Shown: piece by piece, positions 16,083 through 25,628 of the stretch | Position numbering within the stretch: position 1 is the stretch's first letter | How the letters are laid out: every line of letters starts with the position of its first letter | NCBI GenBank assembly: GCA_025456085.1 | Contig: JALOLF010000002.1 | Coordinates: 1 to 64,000 of the forward strand | Length of the DNA: 64,000 nt | Direction: 5' to 3' | Source: Acidimicrobiales bacterium | Lineage (GTDB): Bacteria > Actinomycetota > Acidimicrobiia > Acidimicrobiales > Acidimicrobilacustridaceae | Notes under the pieces: model-generated | What the model was told of the DNA's origin: nothing | Databases searched by the model: none | Seen by the model: the letters and a program-made list of their open reading frames with translations, nothing else | Translations under genes and position numbers: made by a program

Positions 16083-17945
16083 GTGAAGGTCCGCCGCTCG
16101 CCCCGCACCCTGGCCATCGCCGGCGGCGTCGCCGTCCTCGTCGGCCTGCTCGCGTTCTGGGGGTGGGGCGGCGGCGACGACCGCCAGGAGCTGTCGCTCA
16201 CCGCGTTCGAAGCGGCGCTGGCCGAGGGTCGCGTCGTCGAGGCCGAGCTGAAGGACCGCAGCGACACGGTGTCGGCGACCCTCGACGACGGCACCGAGGT
16301 CCGTGCCTCGTTCCCCGACGACTACACCGAGCGGCTCACCACCCAGCTGCTCGACCAGGGCGTGGTGGTCGACGTGGACAACGAGCCCCCGTCGGTGTGG
16401 ATGGACCTGCTGTTCAACCTGCTCCCGGTGGTGCTGCTGGTCGGACTGTTCCTGTGGTTCCTGTCGGGCATGCAGGGTGGTGGGCGGGTCTTCTCCTTCG
16501 GCAAGTCCCGGGCCCGCCAGTTCGACAAGGACCAGCCCCAGGTGACCTTCGCCGACGTGGCCGGCTGCGACGAGGCCATCGAGGAGCTGCGGGAGATCCG
16601 CGAGTTCCTGGCCAACCCGGCCAAGTTCCAGGCCCTGGGCGCCAAGATCCCCAAGGGGGTGCTGCTGTTCGGGCCGCCCGGCACGGGCAAGACGCTGCTG
16701 GCCCGGGCCGTCGCCGGCGAGGCCGGCGCGCCCTTCTTCCACATCTCGGGTTCGGACTTCGTGGAGATGTTCGTGGGCGTCGGTGCCAGTCGCGTCCGGG
16801 ACCTGTTCGAGCAGGCCAAGGCCAGCGCACCGGCGATCGTGTTCGTCGACGAGATCGACGCCGTGGGCCGGCACCGCGGTGCCGGGCTGGGCGGCGGCCA
16901 CGACGAGCGCGAGCAGACGCTCAACCAGCTGCTGGTGGAGATGGACGGCTTCGACGCCACGACCGGGGTCATCCTCATCGCGGCGACCAACCGACCCGAC
17001 ATCCTCGACCCCGCGCTGCTGCGACCCGGACGCTTCGATCGCCACATCGTGGTGGACCAGCCCGACCTGGAGGGCCGCAAGGCCATCCTGGCCATCCACG
17101 CGCAGGGCAAGCCCCTCGCCGACGACGTCGAGCTGGCCGTGGTGGCGCGCCGAACCCCGGGCTTCACCGGCGCCGACCTCGCCAACACCGTCAACGAGGC
17201 GGCGATCCTGGCCGCGCGTCGCAGCAGCGGCCGCATCACCATGCACGAGCTCGAAGAGGCGGTGGAGCGGGTCCTGGCCGGGCCCGAACGGCGGACCCGC
17301 GTCATGTCTGAACGGGAGCGGCGCGTCATCGCCTACCACGAGGCCGGGCACGCCCTCGTGGGCCACGTGCTGCCCAACACCGATCCCATCCACAAGGTGT
17401 CGATCCTCGCCCGTGGGCGCGCCCTGGGCTGGACGCTGGCGCTGCCCACCGAGGACCGCAACATGAAGAGCCGGGGTGAGCTGCGCGACGAGATGGCCAT
17501 GCTCATGGGGGGCCGCACGGCGGAGGAGCTCATCTTCGGCGACCCCACGACCGGCGCCCAGAACGACATCGAGCGGGCCACGACCATCGCCCGGGCCATG
17601 GTGACCCAGTTCGGCATGAGCGACGCCGTGGGGCCTCAGCAGGTCGGCCAACGCGAGGGCGACGTGTTCGTGGGCAAGGAGCTGCACCACGAGCAGGGCT
17701 ACTCCGACGAGGTGGCCGCCCTGGTCGACCGGGAGGTGCGCCGACTGCTCGAGGAGGCCCACGACGAAGCACGCGAGATCCTCACCCTGCACCGGGTGAC
17801 GCTCGACCGGTTGGCCGACGCCCTCGTGGAGCACGAGACGCTGACCGACGTGCACCTCCAGGACCTGTTCGCCGGCCTGGAACGCTGGAGCAGCGGCGAC
17901 GGCGGTCCATCCGACCGGGAATACCCCGCTCCCAGCGAGCCTTGA
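16083..17945 (+). CDS. ftsH: ATP-dependent membrane zinc protease FtsH
   Basis: A 620-residue AAA+ protease of membrane protein quality control. TM helices at residues 11-27 and 107-128 flank a small extracytoplasmic domain. The Walker A is GPPGTGKT (197-204), Walker [10 protein letters not shown], the second region of homology [20 protein letters not shown], and the zinc motif HEAGH (419-423). It has the normal FtsH layout, slightly short at the C-terminus. GTG start at 16083. It lies directly before folE as in Mycobacterium. Confidence 0.95.
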   Translation: MKVRRSPRTLAIAGGVAVLVGLLAFWGWGGGDDRQELSLTAFEAALAEGRVVEAELKDRSDTVSATLDDGTEVRASFPDDYTERLTTQLLDQGVVVDVDNEPPSVWMDLLFNLLPVVLLVGLFLWFLSGMQGGGRVFSFGKSRARQFDKDQPQVTFADVAGCDEAIEELREIREFLANPAKFQALGAKIPKGVLLFGPPGTGKTLLARAVAGEAGAPFFHISGSDFVEMFVGVGASRVRDLFEQAKASAPAIVFVDEIDAVGRHRGAGLGGGHDEREQTLNQLLVEMDGFDATTGVILIAATNRPDILDPALLRPGRFDRHIVVDQPDLEGRKAILAIHAQGKPLADDVELAVVARRTPGFTGADLANTVNEAAILAARRSSGRITMHELEEAVERVLAGPERRTRVMSERERRVIAYHEAGHALVGHVLPNTDPIHKVSILARGRALGWTLALPTEDRNMKSRGELRDEMAMLMGGRTAEELIFGDPTTGAQNDIERATTIARAMVTQFGMSDAVGPQQVGQREGDVFVGKELHHEQGYSDEVAALVDREVRRLLEEAHDEAREILTLHRVTLDRLADALVEHETLTDVHLQDLFAGLERWSSGDGGPSDREYPAPSEP

Positions 17946-18064
17946 CAGCCGATGACGATCCCCGCCGCGCCGCGCTGCGCCGCGGTCGGGCGATCAGGGC
18001 CCCTGCGGGCCAGCGAGTTCCCGTTCACGCCCCGGCGGTGCCGGTACCCCAGCGGAGGTCATCC

Positions 18065-18736
18065 GTGAGTGAGAGCACGACGGACGAGTTGATCGAACTG
18101 GGTCGCCTCATGGGCCTCGACGAGCTCGGGGAACAGGTGGCAGGCGAGCGGCCGGTACCCTTCGGGCCTGTGGACCTCCCCCGTATCGAGCGTGCCGTTC
18201 GTGAGATCCTGATCGCCATCGGTGACGATCCCGACCGGGACGGGCTCCAGAACACGCCGGCCCGTGTGGCGCGGATGTACGACGAGGTCTTCGCGGGCCT
18301 GCGCGAGGAGCCCGACCAGCACCTGCAGGTCATGTTCGAGGCCGAGCACGACGAGATGGTCATGGTGCGCGACATCGCGATGACTTCGATGTGCGAGCAC
18401 CATCTCGTGCCCTTCATCGGCAAGGCCCACGTCGCCTACATCCCCAACGAGGACGGGCGGGTCACCGGTCTGTCGAAGCTGGCCCGCCTGGTCGACGCCT
18501 ACGCCAAGCGCCCGCAGGTCCAGGAGCGTCTCACCTCGCAGATCGCCGACGAGCTGGAGCGCACCCTGCAACCCCGGGGTGTGCTGGTCGTGATCGAAGC
18601 CGAGCACCTGTGCATGTCGATGCGCGGCGTGCGCAAGCCCGGTGCGTCCACCGTGACCTCCGCCGTGCGCGGGCTGTTCCGGGACAACACCGCCACCCGC
18701 TTCGAGGCCATGCGGCTCATCGACGGCGTCCGCTAG
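18065..18736 (+). CDS. folE: GTP cyclohydrolase I
   Basis: A 223-residue enzyme that converts GTP to dihydroneopterin triphosphate, the first step of folate synthesis. The zinc and active-site motifs [20 protein letters not shown] and [16 protein letters not shown] are intact. GGAGG at 18054-18058, 6 nt before GTG 18065, favours this start over an in-frame GTG at 17942 that would overlap ftsH. Its TAG stop is the beginning of the folP -10 hexamer. Confidence 0.94.
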   Translation: MSESTTDELIELGRLMGLDELGEQVAGERPVPFGPVDLPRIERAVREILIAIGDDPDRDGLQNTPARVARMYDEVFAGLREEPDQHLQVMFEAEHDEMVMVRDIAMTSMCEHHLVPFIGKAHVAYIPNEDGRVTGLSKLARLVDAYAKRPQVQERLTSQIADELERTLQPRGVLVVIEAEHLCMSMRGVRKPGASTVTSAVRGLFRDNTATRFEAMRLIDGVR

Positions 18737-18739
18737 CCT
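18734..18739 (+). promoter_or_regulatory. -10 hexamer TAGCCT for folP, overlapping the folE stop
   Basis: TAG at 18734-18736 is the folE stop codon. The hexamer ends 8 nt before the folP GTG at 18748. Confidence 0.55.
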
Positions 18740-18747
18740 CACGGCCC

Positions 18748-19560
18748 GTGCCCGAGGCCTCCGCGACTCCTGACCGGCCGGGTGCGCCCCTCGTGATGGG
18801 CGTGCTCAACGTGACGCCCGACTCCTTTTCCGACGGCGGCCGCTACGCCGACCTGGAGTCGGCCGTGGCGAGGGGTCGCGAGATGATCGCCGAGGGTGCC
18901 GACATCGTGGACGTGGGCGGGGAGTCGAGCCGCCCCGGCGCCCGCCTCGTCGACGAGGCGGAGGAGCTGCGCCGCGTCCTCGGCGTGGTGGAGGCGCTGG
19001 CAGGCGACGTGCGGGTCTCCATCGACACGGTGAAGCCCGCCGTGGCCCGGGCCGCCGTGGCGGCGGGGGCCACCCTCGTCAACGACGTGTCCGCCTCGCT
19101 GTGGCCCGTCGCGGCCGAGCTCGGCGTCGGGTGGGTGGCGATGCACATGCAGGGCACACCGGCGACGATGCAGCAGGCGCCCACCTACGGTGACGTCGTC
19201 GAGGAGGTGGCAGCCTTCCTCGCCGAGCGCGCGGCGCAGGCGGAAGCAGCGGGCGTGTCCGAGGTGTGGATCGATCCCGGCATCGGCTTCGGCAAGACCT
19301 CCGCCCACAACCTGTCGCTGCTGCGGCACCTCGACCGACTCGTCGAGTCGGGCCGGCCCGTGCTGGTGGGGACCAGTCGGAAGTGGTTCCTGGGCGAGCT
19401 GCTCACCGCGTCGGACGGGGCCGCGGAGCCGGTCCCGGTCGAGGACCGTCTGGAGGGCTCCGTGGCCTCCGCCGTGTGGTCGTTCGCCCTCGGAGCCCGG
19501 ATGGTCCGGGTGCACGACGTCCTGGCTGCCGTGCAGGCGGCCAAAGTCGTGGCAGCATGA
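18748..19560 (+). CDS. folP: Dihydropteroate synthase
   Basis: A 270-residue TIM-barrel enzyme that condenses p-aminobenzoate with hydroxymethyl-dihydropterin pyrophosphate; the sulfonamide target. Diagnostic motifs are VMGVLNVTPDSFSDGG, GADIVDVGGESSRPG, VNDVSAS, IDPGIGFGKT and the C-terminal VRVHDV. GTG start at 18748. Its end overlaps the start of the next gene (ATGA), so the downstream folate genes are translationally coupled. Confidence 0.94.
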   Translation: MPEASATPDRPGAPLVMGVLNVTPDSFSDGGRYADLESAVARGREMIAEGADIVDVGGESSRPGARLVDEAEELRRVLGVVEALAGDVRVSIDTVKPAVARAAVAAGATLVNDVSASLWPVAAELGVGWVAMHMQGTPATMQQAPTYGDVVEEVAAFLAERAAQAEAAGVSEVWIDPGIGFGKTSAHNLSLLRHLDRLVESGRPVLVGTSRKWFLGELLTASDGAAEPVPVEDRLEGSVASAVWSFALGARMVRVHDVLAAVQAAKVVAA

Positions 19561-20078
19561 GGGGCGTGGCAGTCAAGGGCAAGTGGGCTCAGGGCATCAG
19601 GCCCAGGAACTTCTTCTGGATCATGAAGGACCAGCTCGCGGTGTGCGAGCGGCCGGGTGGCTACGGCCAGAACCACCGGAAGGTCCGTCGTCAGGAGGAG
19701 ATCATCTGGATCCGCGAACAGGGCTTCACCTACGTGGTGTCGGTGATCGCGGCGCCGCACAACCTCCACAACTACGACGAGCTCAACGTGGCGTGGCGCC
19801 ACTGGCCCTTCAGCTCGGCCGACGAGCCCGCGGTGTACCTGGGCAGCGTCTATCCGGAGATGAAGAGCCTGCTCGGCAGCGGAGCGAAGCTGTTGGTGCA
19901 CGGCGAGGAGTTGGGCGACCGACTGTGCGGGATCATGGCCGGCTACCTGCTCTGGGTCGGGCTCATCGATGAGGGCCCCCGGGCCATCATGGTCGTGGAG
20001 CAGATCACCGGGCGGCAGATGGGGCCGGTGGGCCGGGAGCTGGTGGCCGTCGCCGGCAAGCTCGCAGCCGATGGCTGA
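19557..20078 (+). CDS. Dual-specificity-phosphatase-like protein with Cys replaced by Gly
   Basis: A 173-residue protein inserted between folP and folB, overlapping both. Its C-terminal half looks like a cysteine-phosphatase fold: a strand FTYVVSVIAAP, a segment WRHWPFSSADEP with a possible acid-loop Asp (Asp89), then SGAKLLVHGEELGDRLCGIM. Residues 115-122 fit H-C-x5-R except that the nucleophilic Cys is Gly116 (HGEELGDR). Active catalysis by the usual phosphocysteine route would be impossible, so it may be a phosphate- or pterin-binding pseudoenzyme, or the similarity may be only structural. Start ATG 19557 or GTG 19566. Confidence 0.6.
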   Translation: MRGVAVKGKWAQGIRPRNFFWIMKDQLAVCERPGGYGQNHRKVRRQEEIIWIREQGFTYVVSVIAAPHNLHNYDELNVAWRHWPFSSADEPAVYLGSVYPEMKSLLGSGAKLLVHGEELGDRLCGIMAGYLLWVGLIDEGPRAIMVVEQITGRQMGPVGRELVAVAGKLAADG

Positions 20079-20430
20079 GGTCATCGAGCTGCGCGGGCTG
20101 CGGGCGAGCGGGTTCTGCGGCGCGTTGCCCGAGGAGCAGGTCCGCGCCCAGCCCCTGGAGGTCGATCTCGACGTCGAGGCGGACCTGCGCGCCGCCTGCG
20201 CCAGCGACGACCTCGAGGACACCATCGACTACGGCGCGCTGGCGGCCGAGGTGGAGCGCGTGCTGACGACCGAGCGCTTCACGCTGCTCGAACGCCTGGC
20301 CGAACGCCTCGCGGAGGTGGTGCTGGTCGATGCGCGGGTCAGCGGGGTGACCGTGGCCGTGCGCAAGCTCCGTCCCCCCGTGCCCCAGCAGCTCGCCACG
20401 TCGGGCGTGCGGGTCGTCCGTCGACGCTGA
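20071..20430 (+). CDS. folB: Dihydroneopterin aldolase
   Basis: A 119-residue enzyme that cleaves dihydroneopterin to hydroxymethyl-dihydropterin and glycolaldehyde. The N-terminal IELRGLRASGFCGALPEEQ, the middle DTIDYGALAAEVE and the C-terminal VAVRKLRPPVPQ are family hallmarks. ATG at 20071 overlaps the previous stop and the end overlaps the folK start, so the operon is tightly packed. Confidence 0.92.
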   Translation: MAEVIELRGLRASGFCGALPEEQVRAQPLEVDLDVEADLRAACASDDLEDTIDYGALAAEVERVLTTERFTLLERLAERLAEVVLVDARVSGVTVAVRKLRPPVPQQLATSGVRVVRRR

Positions 20431-20885
20431 TGGGGACGCGGGCCTATCTGGGGCTGGGCTCCAACCTGGGCGACCGGCGGGAGCTGCTGCGGGAGGCCGT
20501 GGCCTCGCTGTCCGGCGTCGTGGCGGTGTCGCCCGTCTACGAGACCTCGCCGGTGGGCGGGCCCTCGGGCCAGGGGGCTTTCCTCAACATCGTGGTGCAG
20601 GTCGACACCGACCTGAGCCCGCGCGAGCTGCTGGGCGTGTGCCACCGGCTCGAGGCGGCGGCCAACCGGGTGCGCATGCAGCACTGGGGACCGCGCACCC
20701 TCGACGTGGACATCCTGTGGATCGAGGGCCTGGAGGTGAACGAGCCGGACCTGATCATCCCCCATCCGTGGATGTACAAGCGCAAGTTCGTCCTGGCGCC
20801 GTTGGCGGATCTCGCGCCCGAGCTCGTGCCCGAGCGGGCACTCGAGCTCGCCGAGGGGCACGTCTTCTGCCTCGGTCCTCTCTGA
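20430..20885 (+). CDS. folK: Hydroxymethyl-dihydropterin pyrophosphokinase
   Basis: A 151-residue enzyme that transfers pyrophosphate from ATP to hydroxymethyl-dihydropterin. It opens with AYLGLGSNLGDRRELL and contains the signature WGPRTLDVDILWI and the pterin-pocket segment PDLIIPHPWM. The start codon overlaps the folB stop (TGATG). Full family length. Confidence 0.94.
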   Translation: MGTRAYLGLGSNLGDRRELLREAVASLSGVVAVSPVYETSPVGGPSGQGAFLNIVVQVDTDLSPRELLGVCHRLEAAANRVRMQHWGPRTLDVDILWIEGLEVNEPDLIIPHPWMYKRKFVLAPLADLAPELVPERALELAEGHVFCLGPL

Positions 20886-20889
20886 GGCG

Positions 20890-21636
20890 ATGGCCCTCGA
20901 GGAGGCGATGTCGTCGCTCCCGCCCCGCTCGCTGCGGGTGATCGGTGCGGGTCGCGCCGGCGGCTCGCTCCAGGGCGCGTTGGCCGCAGCGGGTTGGACC
21001 GTGCTGGCGCCGCTGGGTCGCGACGACGACGTGACCGACGCGGCCCGGGAGGTCGACCTGTTGGTGCTGGCCACGCCCGATGCGGCCATCGCATCCGTGG
21101 CGGCGGCGGTGGCGCCGGTCGAGTCCACCGTCGTCGGTCACCTCTCGGGATCGCTCGGCACCGAGGTGCTGGCGCCGCACCGGCGTCGGATGGCCCTGCA
21201 CCCCTTGGTGGCGCTGCCCAACCCCGCGGTGGGCGCTGATCGACTGCGGTCCGGGGCGTGGTTCGCCGTGACCGGTGATCCCCTCGCCGTCGAGGTCGTC
21301 ACGGCGCTCGGTGGCCGGTGGTTCGAGCTGGGTGACGGCGACCGGGTCGCCTACCACGCCGCGGCCTGCATCGCCTCCAACCATCTCGTGGCGCTGCTCG
21401 GACAGGTGGCCCGGGTGGCCGGAGGCATCGGCGTGCCCTTCGAGGCCTACCTGGACCTGGTGCGCGGCACCGTCGAGAACGTGGCCGCGCTGGGTCCGCG
21501 GGCCGCGCTGACGGGGCCGGCGGCCCGCGGCGACTGGGACACCGTCGAGCGCCACCTCGCGGCGTTGGACCCCGACGAGCGACCTGCCTACGAAGCCATG
21601 GTCCGCCTCGCCCGACGGCTGGTCGATGACGACTGA
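20890..21636 (+). CDS. Rossmann-fold DUF2520 protein
   Basis: A 248-residue protein with an N-terminal dinucleotide-binding domain (LRVIGAGRAGGSLQGAL, VDLLVLATPDAAIASVA) and a helical C-terminal DUF2520 domain (AYHAAACIASNHLVALLGQV). It resembles ketopantoate or pyrroline-5-carboxylate reductases in fold. It lies between folK and panC, where Mycobacterium has the homologue Rv3603c. Its reaction is unknown; a dehydrogenase step near pantothenate synthesis is a reasonable guess from context. Confidence 0.85.
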   Translation: MALEEAMSSLPPRSLRVIGAGRAGGSLQGALAAAGWTVLAPLGRDDDVTDAAREVDLLVLATPDAAIASVAAAVAPVESTVVGHLSGSLGTEVLAPHRRRMALHPLVALPNPAVGADRLRSGAWFAVTGDPLAVEVVTALGGRWFELGDGDRVAYHAAACIASNHLVALLGQVARVAGGIGVPFEAYLDLVRGTVENVAALGPRAALTGPAARGDWDTVERHLAALDPDERPAYEAMVRLARRLVDDD

Positions 21637-21702
21637 GCCGCAGGGCCCGACGTGGTGCCCGCGGGTTCGGACCCGTCGGCGGCGGTGTGCCAAGGTGCGG
21701 AC

Positions 21703-22572
21703 GTGACGGCCCCGGACCTGGACGTGGTGACGCGGATCGACGAGCTGCGTGCCCTGCTCGACCGGGTCCGGGCGTCGGGCCGGCGGGTCGGCTTCGTGCC
21801 GACGATGGGCTACCTCCACGAGGGCCACCTGTCGCTCATGCGGGCCGCTCGGGCCGCCGACGAGGTGGTGGCGGTCAGCATCTTCGTCAATCCGCTGCAG
21901 TTCGCCCCGCAGGAGGATCTCGCCAGCTACCCCCGGGACCTCGAGCGCGACCTGGCCCTGTGCACCTCGGTCGGGGTGGAGGTCGTGTTCGCCCCGCCCG
22001 TCGAGGAGATGTACCCGCAGCCCATCGCCACCACGGTGAGCGTGGCGGGTGTCTCGGAGCGCATGGAGGGAGCCGCCCGTCCCACCCACTTCGCCGGCGT
22101 GGCCACGGTGGTGGCCAAGCTGTTCGGCATCGTCGGGCCCTGCCGGGCCTACTTCGGGGAGAAGGACTACCAGCAGCTCGCCGTCGTGCGGCGCATGGCG
22201 GCCGATCTGTCGCTGCCGGTCGAGGTGGTGGGCTGCCCCATCGTGCGCGAGCCCGACGGCCTGGCCATGTCGAGCCGCAACGTCTACCTGGACCCGGAGG
22301 AGCGAGCGGTGGCGCCGGTGCTGCACCGGGCGCTGCTGGAGGGTGCGTCGGTCGTGCAGGCAGGCGAGCGCGACGGCGAGGTCGTCGCCGCCCGCATGGC
22401 CGAGGTCATCACCGCCGAGCCCCTGTGCCGACTGGACTACGCCGAGGTGGTCGATGCCGCGACCCTGCAGCCCTGCCGCCGCCTCGTCGGGGAGGTGCGC
22501 CTGCTGGTGGCGGCGCGCCTGGGCACACCACGGCTGCTCGACAACCTCGGGGTGCGCGTGCCGGAGGGGTGA
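21703..22572 (+). CDS. panC: Pantothenate synthetase
   Basis: A 289-residue ligase that joins pantoate and beta-alanine through a pantoyl-adenylate. The HIGH-type motif is VPTMGYLHEGHLSLMRAAR, followed by SIFVNPLQFAPQEDLASYPR, CRAYFGEKDYQQL and the KMSKS-like SSRNVYL. The start is taken as GTG 21703. An in-frame GTG at 21652 would add 17 residues without family support. Confidence 0.94.
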   Translation: MTAPDLDVVTRIDELRALLDRVRASGRRVGFVPTMGYLHEGHLSLMRAARAADEVVAVSIFVNPLQFAPQEDLASYPRDLERDLALCTSVGVEVVFAPPVEEMYPQPIATTVSVAGVSERMEGAARPTHFAGVATVVAKLFGIVGPCRAYFGEKDYQQLAVVRRMAADLSLPVEVVGCPIVREPDGLAMSSRNVYLDPEERAVAPVLHRALLEGASVVQAGERDGEVVAARMAEVITAEPLCRLDYAEVVDAATLQPCRRLVGEVRLLVAARLGTPRLLDNLGVRVPEG

Positions 22573-22590
22573 GCCCCCACTCGCTCCTGC

Positions 22591-22596
22591 TACCGT
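22591..22596 (+). promoter_or_regulatory. -10 hexamer TACCGT upstream of panD
   Basis: Followed by a leader of roughly 50 nt and a strong AGGAGGAG (22639-22646) 5 nt before the panD ATG: a leadered exception among the promoters here. Confidence 0.45.
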
Positions 22597-22651
22597 TCGC
22601 CGTCTCGGCAGGGCGACCCGGACGGGCGCCAAGCTCACAGGAGGAGACCGC

Positions 22652-23101
22652 ATGCGTCGCCGCATGATGAAGTCGAAGATCCACCGCGCCACGGTGTCGG
22701 ACGCGAACCTGCACTACGTCGGCTCCATCACCCTCGACACCCGGCTGATGGCGCTGGCCGACATCCGCGAGTGGGAGCAGGTCCAGGTCGTGGACCTCGA
22801 CAACGGTGCCCGCTTCGAGACCTATGCCATCCCCGGCGGCCCGGGTGACGTGTGCCTCAACGGCGCTGCCGCCCGTCTGGTGCAGCCCGGCGATCGCGTC
22901 ATCGTGATCACCTACGCGGACGTCGAGGACGCCGAGCTCGACGGCTACGTCCCCCGGGTGGTGCACGTCGACCGGGCCAACCGGGTCGTCGACGAGCAGA
23001 CGGCGGCCCGGTTGGCGACCGTCGACGCGCCCGGACCTCGGTGGTACGTGGACGTGGACGCGGACGTGGACGTGGCCGACGCCGTGCCGGTCGGCCGGTG
23101 A
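22652..23101 (+). CDS. panD: Aspartate 1-decarboxylase proenzyme
   Basis: A 149-residue pyruvoyl enzyme that makes beta-alanine from aspartate for pantothenate. The self-cleavage site Gly-Ser lies in NLHYVGSITLD (residues 20-30), and the N-terminal KSKIHRATVSDA matches the family. The C-terminus is longer than usual, with an alternating Asp/Val tail (VDVDADVDVAD). ATG 22652 has a strong ribosome binding site. The gene ends 7 bp before nadB. Confidence 0.93.
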   Translation: MRRRMMKSKIHRATVSDANLHYVGSITLDTRLMALADIREWEQVQVVDLDNGARFETYAIPGGPGDVCLNGAAARLVQPGDRVIVITYADVEDAELDGYVPRVVHVDRANRVVDEQTAARLATVDAPGPRWYVDVDADVDVADAVPVGR

Positions 23102-23108
23102 ACGGGCC

Positions 23109-24752
23109 ATGACCGGACCCGATCCGCGCCCCGCTGCCCTCGACCTGCTCGTGCTGGGCAGCGGGGTGGCGGGGCTCTCCGCAGCGGTGCGGGCCGCGGG
23201 CGTCCACGGCATGCGCGTGGGGGTGCTCACCAAGGGGGAGCTCACCCAGACCACCACCCGGTGGGCCCAGGGCGGGGTCGCGGCGGTCCTGGGCGAGGAC
23301 CCGGACTCCACGGACCTCCATCTGGCCGACACGCTCGCCGCTGGCGCCGGGCTGTGCGACACCGACGCGGTGCGGGTCCTGGTGGACGAGGGGCCCGGCC
23401 GGGTCAACGAGCTCATCGCCCTCGGTGCCATGTTCGACCGGGACGAGGAGGGACGCCTGCAGCTCGCACGCGAGGGCGGCCACAGCCTCCCCCGGGTCGT
23501 GCACGCCGGGGGTGCCGCCACCGGCGTCGAGATCGAGCGCGCCCTCGTGGAGGCGGTGCACGCCACCGCAGCGGCGCTGCACGAGCACGCCTTCGCGGCC
23601 GAGCTGCTCGTCGAGGCCGGCAGGTGTCGGGGTGTCGTGGCCTACGACCGGGACGGCCGACGCCACGAGGTGCGGGCCGAGCACGTGCTGCTGGCCACCG
23701 GCGGCGCGGGGCAGCTCTTCGCCGTCACCACGAACCCCCTCGAGGCCACCGGCGACGGTGTGGCGATGGCGCTGCGGGCCGGTGTCGCCGTCGCCGACGT
23801 GGAGTTCGTGCAGTTCCACCCGACGGCGCTGCACCACCCCCGCATGCCTCGTCCGCTGCTGTCGGAGGCGTTGCGTGGCCACGGGGCCCTGCTGCGTGAC
23901 GTGCACGGCGAGCGCTTCGTCGACGAGCTGGCACCCCGCGACGAGGTGAGCCGTGCCATGACCCGACGCATGCTGGCCCTGGGTGTGGACCACTGCCTGC
24001 TGGACGCGACCGGCCTCGAGGCCTTCGACCAGCGCTTCCCGACCATCGCGGCCGCCCTGGCCGAGGTGGGCCTCGACCCCGCGGCGGACTGGCTGCCCAT
24101 CGCTCCGGCGGCGCACTACCTGTGCGGTGGCATCGTGACCGACCTCGACGGGTCCTCGTCGTTGCCGGGCCTCTGGGCGGCCGGCGAGGTCGCCTGCTCG
24201 GGGGTCCACGGGGCCAACCGTCTGGCGTCGAACTCGCTGCTCGAGGGCATGGTCTTCGCCTTCCGGGTCGTGGAGCGCATCGAGCGGGGGGATGCCGGTC
24301 CATCTGCGACGGGCGCCATGCGTGCCGTGCTCGCCGGCGACGTCGGCCCCCATGCGATCGGGGGGCGCCGCGCCGCCGATTGGTCGCCGCCTCCGAGCTG
24401 GGAACGCCCGATCCCCGTCCCCGTCGACGACTCGCCGGCGTCGGACCCGGCCGACGCGGTGTCCCGGGCGCGCGCCCGCCTCCAGCGCGCCATGACCGCC
24501 GGTGCCGGTGTGCTGCGGTCCGCCACCTCGCTCGACGAGACCTCCGAGGTGGTCGAAGCCGCTGCATCCGATCTGGTCGGGCCCACCCGGACCGTGACCG
24601 CGTGGGAGGCCCGCAACCTGGTCGACGTGGCCCGGGCGGTCGTCGTGGCCGCCCGGACCCGAACCGAGAGCCGGGGCGCCCACACCCGGGGGGACTTCCC
24701 CGGGCGCGATCCCGACCTCCGAGCTCGCATCGTGCTGGACGCGGCCGGCTGA
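23109..24752 (+). CDS. nadB: L-aspartate oxidase
   Basis: A 547-residue FAD enzyme that oxidises aspartate to iminoaspartate for NAD synthesis. The FAD motif LVLGSGVAGLSAAV is at residues 13-26. Further family motifs are TRWAQGGVAAVL, FVQFHPTALH, AAHYLCGGIVTDLDG and GANRLASNSLLEG. The partner quinolinate synthase (nadA) is not next to it; a scramblase-like gene follows instead, then nadC. Confidence 0.93.
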   Translation: MTGPDPRPAALDLLVLGSGVAGLSAAVRAAGVHGMRVGVLTKGELTQTTTRWAQGGVAAVLGEDPDSTDLHLADTLAAGAGLCDTDAVRVLVDEGPGRVNELIALGAMFDRDEEGRLQLAREGGHSLPRVVHAGGAATGVEIERALVEAVHATAAALHEHAFAAELLVEAGRCRGVVAYDRDGRRHEVRAEHVLLATGGAGQLFAVTTNPLEATGDGVAMALRAGVAVADVEFVQFHPTALHHPRMPRPLLSEALRGHGALLRDVHGERFVDELAPRDEVSRAMTRRMLALGVDHCLLDATGLEAFDQRFPTIAAALAEVGLDPAADWLPIAPAAHYLCGGIVTDLDGSSSLPGLWAAGEVACSGVHGANRLASNSLLEGMVFAFRVVERIERGDAGPSATGAMRAVLAGDVGPHAIGGRRAADWSPPPSWERPIPVPVDDSPASDPADAVSRARARLQRAMTAGAGVLRSATSLDETSEVVEAAASDLVGPTRTVTAWEARNLVDVARAVVVAARTRTESRGAHTRGDFPGRDPDLRARIVLDAAG

Positions 24753-24775
24753 GCGACCGGACCCGCAGCGACCGG

Positions 24776-24781
24776 TACGCT
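24776..24781 (+). promoter_or_regulatory. -10 hexamer TACGCT for the scramblase-like gene
   Basis: Eight nt before the GTG at 24790; leaderless arrangement. Confidence 0.5.
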
Positions 24782-24789
24782 CGCCGGTC

Positions 24790-25557
24790 GTGGCTTCGCC
24801 GACGCCGTCTGCCGGTTGGTACCCCGATCCCTACGGGCGTCACGAGGTGCGGTTCTGGGACGGGGCTCGCTGGACCGAGCACGCCGCCTCGGGCGGCAGT
24901 CCCGTCACCGACGCGCCCGACGCCGCGGGCGCCGTCCCCCGGGTGCGGGCGTCGGACCGTCGGCTGCGTCGACAGGTGACCCGCCAGGCCGGCCTGCACC
25001 AGGCGGCCTTCGTGGGCGGCGGCACCCTCTTCGACGAGCCGGTCCTGGTGGTGAACCAGCGAGCCGGGCTGACCGGCGCCACCAGCGAGTTCGCCATCTT
25101 CGCTCCCACCGGCGTGCAGCTCGGCGCGGTGCGGCGGGTGGGCCCCCGCGATCGCCGTGGCCACGACGGCTTCACGCTGCAGATCACCGATGTGGACGGC
25201 AACGTGCAGCTCGTGCTGACCCGACCCCCGGGCAGCGGGGAGCGCCTGCACCTCGCCTCGGGGATGGGCAGCGAGATCGGGTGGCTGGTGCGTCGCGAGA
25301 AGGGCCACTTCGCCTTCGAGTCCGGCGGGTACGTGTTGGGGGTCGTCGAGGTGGTCGACCGCCGTCGCTCCCACTACCGCATCGTCGACTGGACGGGCGT
25401 CGAGGTGGCCCGGCTGACCAAGACCTTCGCCGGCGTGCTCAAGTCCTTCACCGCCGCGGACCACTACGTGGTCGAGCTGCACCGCCTCCTCGAGGACCCG
25501 CTGCTCAGCCTGGTGGTGGCCTCCGCGGTCTGCGTCGACGCGCTCGAGTTCTCCTGA
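24790..25557 (+). CDS. DUF2510 plus phospholipid-scramblase-like protein
   Basis: A 255-residue protein. Residues 7-33 are a DUF2510 motif (AGWYPDPYGRHEVRFWDGAR). Residues 60-255 resemble the scramblase/LURP-one beta-barrel (ADHYVVEL near the end, with repeated strand pairs such as FEVARLT-like turns). In bacteria these domains have no settled role. It sits between nadB and nadC, in the place of nadA in many genomes, but shows no iron-sulfur ligands and is not a NadA. GTG start at 24790. Confidence 0.75.
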   Translation: MASPTPSAGWYPDPYGRHEVRFWDGARWTEHAASGGSPVTDAPDAAGAVPRVRASDRRLRRQVTRQAGLHQAAFVGGGTLFDEPVLVVNQRAGLTGATSEFAIFAPTGVQLGAVRRVGPRDRRGHDGFTLQITDVDGNVQLVLTRPPGSGERLHLASGMGSEIGWLVRREKGHFAFESGGYVLGVVEVVDRRRSHYRIVDWTGVEVARLTKTFAGVLKSFTAADHYVVELHRLLEDPLLSLVVASAVCVDALEFS

Positions 25558-25628
25558 GCGGGCACCACGCCCTCCCTGCGGATCGCCCCGGTTTCCCGAC
25601 GACGGCACGGCTGGGGCAGGCTGTCCGG

